Source of the DNA: an uncultured Roseibium sp.
GTDB lineage: Bacteria > Pseudomonadota > Alphaproteobacteria > Rhizobiales > Stappiaceae
Length of the DNA: 64,000 nucleotides
Reading direction: 5' to 3'
Assembly: GCF_947496995.1 (NCBI RefSeq)
Contig: NZ_CANMFD010000004.1
Coordinates: 496,001 to 560,000 of the forward strand
Shown: one piece after another, positions 38,624-47,836 of the stretch
Position numbering within the stretch: position 1 is the first letter of the stretch
Layout of the letters: each line of letters begins with the position of its first letter
The notes under the pieces: generated by a model
Told to the model about the DNA's origin: nothing
Database searches by the model: none
Seen by the model: the letters and a program-made list of their open reading frames with translations, nothing else
Translations under genes and position numbers: made by a program

Positions 38624-41056
38624 TCAAGGCTCCGCGTCTCGGCCGAAATTGATGGCCAGGATGGTGCAGGGTTTGCCGCCGCCGGCTTCAAGCGTCAGTT
38701 GCCCCCCGTCTTCCCATCGGGTTTCGATTGTTTGATCGAGCACGCCCGTGCGCAGCGGTGCCGGCTGCCCCACAGGATCGCCTGCCCGATAATAGATCAG
38801 CTCGTCCAGATAGGTTTCGTCGGAGCCCGCTTTCAACGTCCCGGTTTCCAGAACTGCGACATTGCAACTGTCGATCCGCATTTTTCGGCCCATGGCCGAT
38901 CCGTCCTGGGCATTGACCGGAAAAGGCAGCGTTTTGGCTCTCGCCTTTACATCCAGTCCGATCAGGATCTTTTGCGCGGTCTGCCCGTTGGGCAGTCTCG
39001 CCTCGCCGTCGGACACGCGCGCGCGATAATCCGTCCCGTCCGCGTAGAGAACAACATCCTCTCCTTCCAGATAGTCCAGGCCGGTAATCGTGTTCGCGGG
39101 GGGACCTTCATAACGGCTGGCACAGTCCAGATGCCAGGCATCTTCGATAGCGCCTGCCGAAAAGGGCCGCTGCATGATCTCGATATAGCGCTTCGTCTGA
39201 CCGTTGATGGTCCGCTTGACGATCATCCAGACTTCATCCGCCCCGGCTCCGGCCAGATCGGCCATGCATTCCACCATGCCGCCAAAGTCATGACGCTGCA
39301 TGCCGTAAACCTGCTGCTGCCGCTCGTAGGTAAAGCCGATTGCATGTCCCTGCATATCCCAGGCCCAGATGATGCTGTCGGGATATTGCTGATAGCAGGC
39401 TCCGGAAATACGCTCACGAAAGAGATGCGACTGCACCTCGCTCACCGATTGCGAAACCCTGCCATCCGCTCCGAAATCGTAAGCCATTTCCCGCATATCG
39501 GTCGCATACGGGCCAAAATAGAGCAGAACTGAACCGACCTTGATTGGGCTGACATTGTTGGCCCCGAAATTGGTTTCCGGTCGCTGATCGACATTCTCCG
39601 GCCCGTATGGATCCTGGTCGGTCGCCTTGCCAACGGCCCGTACAGCTCTTGTGGTACCAACGATAAGGTCACTGTCGTCAATGAGCCACTGAATGCGGTT
39701 CACTTGCCCGGACAATATGCCGGCGGTCACTGCGTCCGATGCATCCAGAACGTGGGAAACAGAAAAATTGGTGAAGTCCTCCGTCTGGCTTTCCCATATT
39801 TTCTGTGGCTCATGCTGGGTTCCGGCAAAGGCAAGACGGCTTTTGTGCCAGCCGACGGTTTCCGGCCAGCCGGTGGTTTCGGACCATGCTCCAAGTCGCC
39901 AGATACTCTGGGCCTTTATATCCTGAAGCGACTGTCCGAAAAGCTGGACCTTCACCACGGTGGAAGATGTCCGGCTGGTGATCTTGAACCAGCGCCAGAA
40001 TCCGTCGGACCCGCGAAAACGCACATGTCTGCCGACGTCAGAGGTCTTGAACCCGGCTCCACCGTTAATGCCTGCCGTGCTCGATGCAGTCAGGTTGAAC
40101 GGCGCCTGATCTTCTCCCGCCTGGTGGTAGACAATCTGTCCGATCGCCGAATTGTCCGAACTGGAGCCACCACCCTGAGTGAAGCTCAGCCTGTAATAGG
40201 AAAAGGCGGTTTCGTTGTGAAAGGCATATTGCCGCCATTCGTTCGAAGCCCATGTGTCCTGCCCGTCCTGGGTATCCAGAATAGTCCAGCTCGATCCGTT
40301 GTTCGACGCCTCGATGTTCCATTGCCAGGGCATGTCGTCGTTCTGGCTGTTGTCATCGGGCGCTTGCAGCATGTAGCCGTCGATCACCACCGCGCCTGGA
40401 AAGTGATACTGCACCCAGCCGTTCCCGCTGCCGGACAGAACAGTTTTACCTTCCGAACGGTTGAACACCTGCCATGCGCTTGCGCTGCCGTTGGAGGCCG
40501 AAACAGTTCCGCTCGGCGCCGAGTTGGAAGACATGTCAGGGACCGGGTTCCCGGTGCCCGAAGGCTTCAGATTGGTCGGCGAAATGTTGACCTCCAGAAA
40601 GGGGCCGTCCTTGAAGGACATCGGTGCCATCGCCCATGAAGTCTCACCCAGGCGCTGCAGAGCCTGCGGCGGCACACCGCCACCTGTGATGAACAGCGTG
40701 TCGGTGGACTGCACGAACTTCAACTCCGGCAACACTGTCTTGCTGTAGGGTGTCGCCACCTCCACGGTGCCGACACGGCCCGAACGGGTATAAACCCGGA
40801 AGAAATAGTCTCCGAACTCCAGCATGTAGTACTGGCCGTTGCCGAACTCGAACGGTATCAGCCAGCCGCTGTCCGCACTGTTCTTGAGCTCCGCAATGAA
40901 CCTGGTTCCACCCCGCCGGCGCAGCCCGCCGCGCTTGAGCGTGATGAAATTCCGGCACTCCGCGAGAGACGAGCGGAAAAGTTCGAGATCCGAACGGTAA
41001 ATCAACTCGGGGTCCAGTTCGCCCCGGCTGAACGTTGCTTGAAGGTGATAGCTCAT
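38624..41056 (-). CDS. Tail tubular protein B (nozzle) with inserted discoidin-like module
   Basis: An 810-aa protein. The start (QATFSRGELDPELIYRSDLELFRSSLAECRNFITLKRGGLRRRGG) is the signature of podovirus stubby-tail nozzle proteins (T7 Gp12-like, BPP-1 type). Residues about 180-315 form an F5/8 type C (discoidin)-like insertion (SASAWQVFNRSEGKTVLSGSG to EWRQYAFHNETAFSYYRLSFT), a sugar-binding module. The rest continues the nozzle beta-propeller (QNRIQWLIDDSDLIVGTTRAVRAVG-like region). Its ATG overlaps the stop of the tail tube A gene. Confidence 0.87.
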   Translation of the reverse strand: MSYHLQATFSRGELDPELIYRSDLELFRSSLAECRNFITLKRGGLRRRGGTRFIAELKNSADSGWLIPFEFGNGQYYMLEFGDYFFRVYTRSGRVGTVEVATPYSKTVLPELKFVQSTDTLFITGGGVPPQALQRLGETSWAMAPMSFKDGPFLEVNISPTNLKPSGTGNPVPDMSSNSAPSGTVSASNGSASAWQVFNRSEGKTVLSGSGNGWVQYHFPGAVVIDGYMLQAPDDNSQNDDMPWQWNIEASNNGSSWTILDTQDGQDTWASNEWRQYAFHNETAFSYYRLSFTQGGGSSSDNSAIGQIVYHQAGEDQAPFNLTASSTAGINGGAGFKTSDVGRHVRFRGSDGFWRWFKITSRTSSTVVKVQLFGQSLQDIKAQSIWRLGAWSETTGWPETVGWHKSRLAFAGTQHEPQKIWESQTEDFTNFSVSHVLDASDAVTAGILSGQVNRIQWLIDDSDLIVGTTRAVRAVGKATDQDPYGPENVDQRPETNFGANNVSPIKVGSVLLYFGPYATDMREMAYDFGADGRVSQSVSEVQSHLFRERISGACYQQYPDSIIWAWDMQGHAIGFTYERQQQVYGMQRHDFGGMVECMADLAGAGADEVWMIVKRTINGQTKRYIEIMQRPFSAGAIEDAWHLDCASRYEGPPANTITGLDYLEGEDVVLYADGTDYRARVSDGEARLPNGQTAQKILIGLDVKARAKTLPFPVNAQDGSAMGRKMRIDSCNVAVLETGTLKAGSDETYLDELIYYRAGDPVGQPAPLRTGVLDQTIETRWEDGGQLTLEAGGGKPCTILAINFGRDAEP

Positions 41057-41640
41057 CGGTCTGTGATTATTTCCAGGTCAATCATGGGCAGGGACGTGCC
41101 TTGCATGGCGTCGAAGGTTCCAGCTTGGTCGAAGGTCTCCCGCGCCGCCTGACGCAGGACCTCTGCCCGACTGTTCTTGCCGGTGATCGCATGAGCGCAG
41201 CCCGCTGCCAGGAACAGCGAGAAGCCGTGCACAAACAGAGGAGCAAACTCGGCCTCGCGGATCACCCGCCGGATATGACGAAGCGGAAATGGCGGTGGCT
41301 GATCGGTCATGATCCGCTGTCCGACCACTTCAAACTCGATGATGCTGCCTCCTGCCTCACCATTCACGGTCTGTTGTGGTATGCGCAAGCTGTCGGATGG
41401 CTTCCTGTACTGATAGGTCCAGCGGAAGGGAGGCCTGTCCGTCTCCGCCGGCAGGTTCACAAGTTCCGTAGCGAAGTCCCAGTCATGCATGGCGAGGTAC
41501 GCATCCCGGTGGGCGGCGTAATGATTACGGAACCAGCGGGAGGCGACGGAGGAAAAATCAAAATCGCGGATCGGCGCCTCTTTCAAATGCGCAAGCGCAA
41601 GATTTGCCATCTCGACGGATGTGTTGACCGTACCGGACAT
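41053..41640 (-). CDS. Tail tubular protein A (T7 Gp11-like)
   Basis: A 195-aa protein with SVEMANLALAHLKEAPI, then FRNHYAAHRDAYLAMHDWDFATELVNLP and FRWTYQYRKPSDSLRI, the pattern of podovirus tail-tube adaptor proteins that sit between portal and nozzle. It overlaps the nozzle gene by 4 bp. Confidence 0.85.
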   Translation of the reverse strand: MSGTVNTSVEMANLALAHLKEAPIRDFDFSSVASRWFRNHYAAHRDAYLAMHDWDFATELVNLPAETDRPPFRWTYQYRKPSDSLRIPQQTVNGEAGGSIIEFEVVGQRIMTDQPPPFPLRHIRRVIREAEFAPLFVHGFSLFLAAGCAHAITGKNSRAEVLRQAARETFDQAGTFDAMQGTSLPMIDLEIITDR

Positions 41641-41664
41641 GTAAACGCTTTCTATTTTTTTAAA

Positions 41665-42003
41665 TCAGGCTGCCGCATTTCCGGCAAATTGGGCCTCGTA
41701 GGCTGTGAGTGCCTCAACGGCTTCATTTTTGTTGGCCGTCGTAACACCGGCATAGTGAGCCGCCATCGCCTGTTGCGTCTTCCAGTGCTCCTTGCGCCAG
41801 CCGTTGGGGAGCGCTTTGGGTGGCATTGGCGAGGCGGATGTCTTGCGTTTGCGGTTCCAGTCGGCGGAAAGCGCATCACGCAGGTCCGCGCGTCTTTCTT
41901 CCGGGCTGCTTCTCCCGTCACCGCAACGCGCCTGGAAATCCGACTCGTGATTTTCTTCAAGCGTCTGCAGATGCTTCAGGCGCCGCATGATGATTTCGTC
42001 CAT
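41665..42003 (-). CDS. Small phage protein between capsid and tail genes
   Basis: A 112-aa hydrophilic, mostly helical protein (MDEIIMRRLKHLQTLEENHES at the start, WRKEHWKTQQAMAAHYAG later). No family is recognised; position suggests a head-completion or minor structural protein. ATG 42003 is chosen over 42045 because AAGGGG lies about 6 nt before it. Confidence 0.7.
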   Translation of the reverse strand: MDEIIMRRLKHLQTLEENHESDFQARCGDGRSSPEERRADLRDALSADWNRKRKTSASPMPPKALPNGWRKEHWKTQQAMAAHYAGVTTANKNEAVEALTAYEAQFAGNAAA

Positions 42004-42075
42004 TTCAAACCCCTTCCCGCAAAGAAAAAGGGCGGCCGAAGCCACCCCTGAAAATTCGATACCTCGCAGCAGGAA

Positions 42076-43113
42076 TTAGATATTCACCTTCAGGCAGGCG
42101 AATTTCACATTCTTGCGGGTGTACTTCCGGTCCCAGTTCGCCGCATTGCGCAGTTCCGCCAGCGACGCGCCCTGGGATTTGGCAAGGGAGCTGGCCAGGA
42201 AATCCATGCCGGCCGGGTGGATCAGTTCAAAACGCCGCGTGGTCAGATAGTCAGCGCCACCGCCGTCGCCGATGTCCGGATCGCGGGTGATTTCCGTACC
42301 TTCATTGCCGTAGATCGTCTGCCGGTTCGGGACTTCGTCAAAATGCATGAAAGCGCCCGGAGCAAAAAGGAAGCAGGAATATTCATCGGAATTCGCACCC
42401 GCAGTCACGGGCATCATTTCGGAATGAACAACCATCATGCCCGCATAATAGGGCACCTCGAAAGGAGCCTCGGAGGGCTTCTTGAACTCGATCTTTTCAT
42501 CATCCAGAAGCGTACCGTAAACGAAGCTGTGCATGGCGATAACACGCAGATCGTCGAGGTTCTCACCCATCGTCAGCCGGGCCCGGTTGATCGCCTGGTA
42601 GCTGATCCGGTTGGCCCCCGTGGGTGACCCCACATCGGAATAGATCGAATACACCATGTCGCCACCATCATTGGCCACATTGTCCGCGATCACGCCTTCG
42701 GCGGTGGCAATGATCCGCTCTTCCTTGCGCCGGCCCCAATAGGCGCCAATCCGTTCGGCAACCCGGTTCATGGCGCTGTCGCCCCTGCCCGTCGCGGCAT
42801 AACTCGCCACGGTCTTGGCACCGTATTTCTTGGCAAGACGATGCTTGTAGGCCTTCATGTCGCTGGCGGTGATCTTGCTGGTGGTGATCTTGTTGTCGCT
42901 GTCGTCCATCACCGTCGGTTCGGCATCGTCCAGATCTTCCCAGTAGGGCACCTCGATCTGGTTGCCGCCGGTCTTGAAGCGCTTGGCGATCTCCGGTGCC
43001 GGCGCCGCCAGGATGCCGGATTTTTCCAGCATGACCAGCTTTGCCGGCTTGTTCTCCGCCATGTAAGGCGTAAAGACACGCGGCACGACGATGTCAGAAA
43101 TTGCAGAAGTCAT
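42076..43113 (-). CDS. Major capsid protein
   Basis: A 345-aa protein with the start SAISDIVVPRVFTPYMAENKPAKLVMLEKSGIL and NQIEVPYWEDLDDAEPTVMDD, later GRGDSAMNRVAERIGAYWGRRKEERIIATAEG, characteristic of the HK97-fold coat proteins of Bordetella BPP-1-like and similar phages. ATG 43113 has AAGGAA 8 nt upstream; the frame continues open for 122 codons upstream but that part covers the intergenic repeat and lacks coding features. Confidence 0.87.
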   Translation of the reverse strand: MTSAISDIVVPRVFTPYMAENKPAKLVMLEKSGILAAPAPEIAKRFKTGGNQIEVPYWEDLDDAEPTVMDDSDNKITTSKITASDMKAYKHRLAKKYGAKTVASYAATGRGDSAMNRVAERIGAYWGRRKEERIIATAEGVIADNVANDGGDMVYSIYSDVGSPTGANRISYQAINRARLTMGENLDDLRVIAMHSFVYGTLLDDEKIEFKKPSEAPFEVPYYAGMMVVHSEMMPVTAGANSDEYSCFLFAPGAFMHFDEVPNRQTIYGNEGTEITRDPDIGDGGGADYLTTRRFELIHPAGMDFLASSLAKSQGASLAELRNAANWDRKYTRKNVKFACLKVNI

Positions 43114-43413
43114 GGATTTTCCTTGAGTTGAAGTTGTTATGAGAATTTCCGGCCGCACCGGGAAAGACGGGTGGCGTACAAGGCCCACCGCGGTTTGCAC
43201 TGGAATTGAGTGCAGGAATGCTGCTGCTGCCGTATTCCGGCCGGACACAGCGCAATCAGGAACCGGGAAACCCCGTTCCAATCTGTATGGATTGCGTGTC
43301 AGCAGCTTCAGCTCTCTTGTCCGGAGCCATGCGCCGGATGAAAGCAAAACCCCGGCGCAAGGCCGGGGTGCACGGGAAGCAACGGTAAACTGAAAACCAC
43401 GGAAACCGTTCTC
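43114..43413. other. Leader region of the capsid gene
   Basis: Three hundred bases between the repeat at 43414 and the capsid start with no supported gene. It is likely a 5' untranslated or promoter region for capsid expression. Confidence 0.4.
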
Positions 43414-43524
43414 GAGCGTGTTATGTCTAGGCGGGTGGCCGGGTTCAGGAAGACGCCAAAGGCAGAATTTGCATTGCAAATGCGTGCGGCGGCCTCCTCA
43501 ATTTAATTCAGGCGACATGCTCTT
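43414..43524. repeat. About 110-bp dispersed repeat, copy A
   Basis: This element aligns with 52895-53006 and 53521-53632. Shared landmarks in order: GAGCGTGTT, GGAAGACGCC, the palindromic TTTGCATTGCAAATGCGT and AATTTAATTCA, then GACATGCTCTT. It stands upstream (on the transcribed minus strand) of the capsid gene. Confidence 0.75.
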
Positions 43525-43530
43525 GAGCTT

Positions 43531-43746
43531 TCAAAGCCCGAACATCCTCGGATCGCGGCCTGCCGATACAATCAGTTGCTCCGCAAGCGCTGGAGTACGT
43601 TTCAATAATGCGGCCAGCAATTTGAGGTCCGGCTTCCTGATATCGAACGGATTGGCGCTTTTGCGGGGATCATGCTCGAGAGAAGTTCGGTCGCCCGGTA
43701 GGTCTCGTTTTGACAAGTCCTTGAGAAATTCTCTTTGCTCTGGCAT
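43531..43746 (-). pseudogene. Duplicated 3' end of the scaffold gene
   Basis: A 71-codon frame whose last 40 residues (ANPFDIRKPDLKLL, then AEQLIVSAGRDPRMF) match the C-terminus of the scaffold protein (ANPFDKDNPNLRL, then ARQLIVSAGRNPDLF). The DNA is similar too. No ribosome site precedes its ATG. It is best read as a truncated duplicate of the scaffold end, placed on the far side of the inserted membrane-protein cassette. Confidence 0.7.
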
Positions 43747-43810
43747 GAAAACGGGTGGCCTGTCGCTCCCGTAAAGTCTCTCCCAGCTCGGATGAAACCC
43801 GGAAACGCGC

Positions 43811-43918
43811 TCACCAGAATAATAATCCGTCTACATTTACAGAACCATCAAAGGGTGCTTTCCCAAGTGCTTTACCGACTTGCTTTCTCGCTTGATTGAT
43901 AAGGAAATTTCCGAACAT
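43811..43918 (-). CDS. Candidate 35-aa small protein after the S26-like gene
   Basis: The frame MFGNFLINQARKQVGKALGK... runs 35 codons, with GAGGT 5 nt before its ATG and a start only 3 bp beyond the end of the 271-aa gene. No family is recognised. The good ribosome site and tight spacing argue that it is translated with its neighbour. Confidence 0.45.
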   Translation of the reverse strand: MFGNFLINQARKQVGKALGKAPFDGSVNVDGLLFW

Positions 43919-43921
43919 CTT

Positions 43922-44737
43922 TTACCTCAAATTGCATTCCAGGTTCACGACCTGGTCAATAGGCACAACGCCCGAAACAAAAGACTCCGGCACCACCACC
44001 CCAACGACTTTTCCGAAAACGGCCTCTTTATTTATGAGGTACCGAAATATTTCGCGCTCGCTTTGAAAAGTTAAAGCGGAACGGTCGAAACTGGTGACAA
44101 CAAGCAGTCCCCGCCGCTCATCGAATTTCGTGATGGCTTGCTTGTTTGTGTTCACCTTCTCAAGTGGACAAAAGCTTTTCAGAATATAACAACCACCTTG
44201 ATCGCAATATGCGGGAAATTCACCGCTAACCCCTACGTATTCAACATTCTCAGCGACCACAAATCCCAATTTTCTCTGTTGGCCAGAACTCGTAAAAAGA
44301 ATGAAATCACCACTGCGACCCGAGTCTGCCTTTTCACTGACAACAATATTTCCAGGCTTCAGAACCGGTCGCAGTCCATTCGATTCAATCCGGTTCGTCT
44401 CCGGAGCAACTGGCAGCACGACGAAAAGCAGGTGAAATACAGAAAACAAGACAACGGACAAACAAACCTTCGACCGGGTTAGGGAAACATCAGAAGATGT
44501 ACTCCACAAACGATAAATGGAGTGAATAAAAAATAAAAATATAACAGAAAGCAAAAATATTACAGAAAAATCAATATAATATCTTCCAAAGAACAAATCA
44601 TTCTGGCCGAAAAATAACAGAAGTATTGCAACTCCAGAAATTATAAAATTGGTTTTACTCTCGTTCAGAAAAATAACATTGGCTAGATACGGGAACCCGG
44701 TGTTAAGAATTGTAAAAAATATACGCTTCGCTATCAT
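43922..44737 (-). CDS. Membrane protein with signal-peptidase-I-like (S26) domain lacking the catalytic serine
   Basis: A 271-aa protein of markedly low GC compared with the surrounding phage genes. Four hydrophobic segments (about 5-24, 31-44, 55-75, 91-111) precede a beta-rich domain. RIESNGLRPVLKPGNIVVSE lines up without gaps with the E. coli LepB active-site region (IPSGSMMPTLLIGDFILVE), but the nucleophile serine is a glycine (G121). A lysine follows in QQRKLGFVV near the expected place. It is probably not an active peptidase. It is a late insertion between scaffold and capsid, perhaps a cargo (moron) gene. GGAG precedes the ATG. Confidence 0.6.
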   Translation of the reverse strand: MIAKRIFFTILNTGFPYLANVIFLNESKTNFIISGVAILLLFFGQNDLFFGRYYIDFSVIFLLSVIFLFFIHSIYRLWSTSSDVSLTRSKVCLSVVLFSVFHLLFVVLPVAPETNRIESNGLRPVLKPGNIVVSEKADSGRSGDFILFTSSGQQRKLGFVVAENVEYVGVSGEFPAYCDQGGCYILKSFCPLEKVNTNKQAITKFDERRGLLVVTSFDRSALTFQSEREIFRYLINKEAVFGKVVGVVVPESFVSGVVPIDQVVNLECNLR

Positions 44738-44947
44738 CTGGTCACTCCAATCATCGAACGCACTATCCCGTTCAAACCGCTCACCGCCTCGACGGAAGTT
44801 TTCCGCCCTTGCGATACGCCTGCTGTCAGGCTTCCTTACCCGGAAATATGTTCACTTTTCGTTCCAGTTTCAACTTCAAAATTTTGACCAGGGTCCACAC
44901 GGATTAGACGGGGAAATCGGTACGCGATTTCATGAAACAGCAATCTC

Positions 44948-45832
44948 TTAAACCCGGAAAAGATCCGGATTGCGGCCCGCGGAGACGATCAGCTGGCGCG
45001 CGCGTACAGGATTGCTTTCCAGCATTTCCGATTGCAGCCTGAGATTGGGATTGTCCTTGTCGAACGGATTTGCTCCGCCGGGACCTTCGCCAAGCCCGCT
45101 CAAACCGTCCTCGGCAAAAGCACTGTCGTGCACAAAAGCAAGCAGTTTGACTGCGACCGGATCGATCACCTTCTGCAGGCCGTCTTTTCCGGCTTCCGTC
45201 AAAGCGCCCTTTTCCGAGAACCAGCTCGTAAGGTCTACACCCGCCGACTGCAGGCCGCTCATTGCCCTGTCCGCCTTGGCAACCACGTTCTGGTAGCCGT
45301 CGCTGTCCGGCTCTCCATATTCCTTCACCAGCGCCAGATGCGCCGCTTCCGCAGCTTCTGTCTGTTTCAATGAGGCCTCACGGGCCGTTTCCTGATGGGA
45401 AGCAAACTGCCCGGCCATCTTGCCGACCCATCGATCATGCAGCGCTTGCGCGGCGTCCGGGTGAAGCCCCGCTTCCTGAAACCATCCTCCCGCCTCCTCG
45501 GCAAAGGACTGATCGTAGGGAAAGTTCTCCGGCAACGCGTCGGGCAATTTGAACTGATACCCCTCATTCGGCGTCCAGTTCCTGGAGATATCCGCGTAAA
45601 ACGCCGCTTTCTCTTCAGCACTGGCCGTCTTGTCCGGAACAGTCAGCGACCCGGAAAGCTGCTCTTGCAGCGAACGGTAGCTTTCCAGAATATTCCCGAC
45701 GCCCCGCCAGCCGTTTTCGGATGCGAGAACCTTGTCCTCATCGCTCAGCGCGGACAGGAACCCGGTATTCTCCGGGTCCATGCCCTGCCCCGCTTCAAGG
45801 CTCTCGCTCACGTCAATTTCGCCGTCGATCAT
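44948..45832 (-). CDS. Phage capsid scaffolding/assembly protein
   Basis: A 294-aa acidic, helical protein between portal-side genes and the capsid, the usual scaffold position. It carries NGWRGVGNILESYRSLQEQLSGSLTVPDKTAS (frequent in phage scaffolds of BPP-1-like phages) and ends GGANPFDKDNPNLRL then RQLIVSAGRNPDLFRV. Start ATG 45832 overlaps the upstream stop by one base (TGATG). Its 3' end is duplicated at 43531-43746. Confidence 0.8.
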   Translation of the reverse strand: MIDGEIDVSESLEAGQGMDPENTGFLSALSDEDKVLASENGWRGVGNILESYRSLQEQLSGSLTVPDKTASAEEKAAFYADISRNWTPNEGYQFKLPDALPENFPYDQSFAEEAGGWFQEAGLHPDAAQALHDRWVGKMAGQFASHQETAREASLKQTEAAEAAHLALVKEYGEPDSDGYQNVVAKADRAMSGLQSAGVDLTSWFSEKGALTEAGKDGLQKVIDPVAVKLLAFVHDSAFAEDGLSGLGEGPGGANPFDKDNPNLRLQSEMLESNPVRARQLIVSAGRNPDLFRV

Positions 45833-46146
45833 CAAAAATCCTCATCCGTTTCAAAATCTGGCAGGGCTTCCAGCCGAGCGGCTTCCTGCAGTGCGGCATG
45901 TTCTTCCGGCGAAATTCGGATCATGGCAAGGATGCGGGCATAAAGCGCCTTGCGTCCGTCCAGGTAACCGCTTGCACGCGGTTCGAGACTGGAAGGCGGC
46001 GCCTGATAGATCCCGCATTCCGCAGCCAGGTCCGCCAGCACCGTTTCACCTTCCCGGCACAAAAAAACGGACCGGTAGGCCCGTTCAATCTCTGCCACCC
46101 TGTCCCGCCGCCGCCGTGCGACCCGTTTCAGGCTATGCCAGACCAT
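45832..46146 (-). CDS. Bbp19-like phage protein
   Basis: A 104-aa protein with FLCREGETVLADLAAECGIY and SGYLDGRKALYARILAMI, the two motifs of the Bbp19 family (named from Bordetella phage). Function is unknown; these lie between portal and scaffold genes in many podoviruses. It overlaps the portal gene by 14 bp. Confidence 0.85.
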   Translation of the reverse strand: MVWHSLKRVARRRRDRVAEIERAYRSVFLCREGETVLADLAAECGIYQAPPSSLEPRASGYLDGRKALYARILAMIRISPEEHAALQEAARLEALPDFETDEDF

Positions 46147-47836
46147 CCAGCCCCTCCTGCCCGCCGATGGCTTTCAACAATGGTGTTCCGTCCTTCGCCA
46201 TCCGTGCCATGCTTTCGCCTGCGGCAAGCTGCTGTTGCTGTTTCTGCTGCGCAGCCCGGTCCTGACGCAGCGCCTCCACTTCCTCCGGGCGGCGTTTCAG
46301 CTTCGCCGGCAGGCCCAATGCGCGCCGCGTCAGGTCGTATTCTTCTTCACGATCATGCAAATCCAGAATGGACGGATCGGCACCGGCGGCTACACCCAGA
46401 TAGTCCTGGAAGCCCATGATCGCCTCGAAATGCCCGGCCTCGCGCATCTGGTCGATGGGCGCTGTCGAGGTCAGCGTGACATCGCTTTCGAGAACACTCT
46501 CCGGCGGTGCCAGGGGAGATCCCGGAGCGAACGCCCCCCGCCGGCCCAGAATGCCGATCTCCCGCTCGAACAGGGCATCGTTACCCGCCATGATGTTCGT
46601 GGAGAACGGCCCGATCATGTCGGCCATTTCCTTGCGGCGGATATTGGCCTCTGTTGCCGTTCTGCCGTTGCCCTGAAGTAGCGTCTGCCAGAGGTCCCCA
46701 TAGAGCCCGACACGCAATTTTTCACGGATATTCTCGATCTGCGCGTCGGCCGCGCCCGGATTGACCGTATCGATCATCGGCCGGAACAACGGCCGCCCCT
46801 GTTCATCGATCAGACCGGGATTTGTCCGGCCCGGATTGAGATCGAGCTGGCGCTCCTGCGCATGCGTTGCGATCGGCGGCCGCACTGCCTGTGAGCTTGC
46901 GATCAACCCGTCCCGGGCAAGGCTCTGCAGGCTCTTGATATCGCTCATCAGCTTTGCCTGCGGTGGCGACCCGTAGGGCGACAATCCGTCCCGGTCCCAG
47001 CGGCTGATCACCAGCGGATATTCGAAGAACCCGCCCCGCCGGCAGATATGTTTGCTCTCTTCCTCGAAATGCAGGCTTTCATAGCGGGATTTCCGGACGT
47101 CCCCCGCCTGTGCATGACCGCCTTCTCGCAGGAAACACGCATGCACGAAAGCGTGCTCGGTGTTCTTGCGCTTCGGATCTCCGGCTTCTTCCTTCACCTT
47201 TTCCGAAACGTTGCCGCCGTATTCCTTCACCGCCTGCCAGGCCTTCAACATGCGCACCCGGAAGAACCCGCAATCGTTCCCCTGCGCATCGACGATCAGA
47301 TAGATTTCGTAGAGCGGCACATAGCGGTACTGAACCGGCGTACGGATATCGGCCAGATTGTCCTCGTTCTCGATCGGGAAGAGAACGCCTGTGCCAAGCT
47401 TCACCGTCGACAGAAGCCGCGAACGGTTGGCGAGCGCAAAGCCGGACCGGGCGGAATAACGCACGCGGAAGAGGTGATCGCGCACCAGCTCGAAGAACTC
47501 TTCATCGACCTGCGACGGCGGTGGCGCGAAAGGATCACCGAACCCGACCCCATGCCAGGCAAAGCCTTCCGGCATGGTCAGCGAGCCGACGCCGGAGGCC
47601 AGGCGATCCAGCAACCAGACCGCCGTCGGATCGTAGAGTTTGCGGGAACGCTCGCGCGCCGCTGAATGCCTCAAGGCGCTCATTCCGTCCGGTGCGGTCA
47701 CCCCGCCCGGCCGGTTGAACCCCCGCTCCATGTCGGGCGCCGTGTAAGTCACATATTCCTGCCAGTCGGCTTCATACCATTGGCGCTCGGCGCGCGCGGA
47801 CTGCAGTTCCGTTTTCAGATCGTCGACAATGCCCAT
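46133..47836 (-). CDS. Portal (head-tail connector) protein
   Basis: A 567-aa protein of the podovirus head-tail connector family: RQWYEADWQEYVTYTAPDMERGF, then WLLDRLASGVGSLTMPEGFAWHG and NGRTATEANIRRKEMADMIGPF. It forms the dodecameric DNA entry ring. Its ATG overlaps the upstream stop by one base (TGATG). Confidence 0.92.
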   Translation of the reverse strand: MGIVDDLKTELQSARAERQWYEADWQEYVTYTAPDMERGFNRPGGVTAPDGMSALRHSAARERSRKLYDPTAVWLLDRLASGVGSLTMPEGFAWHGVGFGDPFAPPPSQVDEEFFELVRDHLFRVRYSARSGFALANRSRLLSTVKLGTGVLFPIENEDNLADIRTPVQYRYVPLYEIYLIVDAQGNDCGFFRVRMLKAWQAVKEYGGNVSEKVKEEAGDPKRKNTEHAFVHACFLREGGHAQAGDVRKSRYESLHFEEESKHICRRGGFFEYPLVISRWDRDGLSPYGSPPQAKLMSDIKSLQSLARDGLIASSQAVRPPIATHAQERQLDLNPGRTNPGLIDEQGRPLFRPMIDTVNPGAADAQIENIREKLRVGLYGDLWQTLLQGNGRTATEANIRRKEMADMIGPFSTNIMAGNDALFEREIGILGRRGAFAPGSPLAPPESVLESDVTLTSTAPIDQMREAGHFEAIMGFQDYLGVAAGADPSILDLHDREEEYDLTRRALGLPAKLKRRPEEVEALRQDRAAQQKQQQQLAAGESMARMAKDGTPLLKAIGGQEGLDGLA

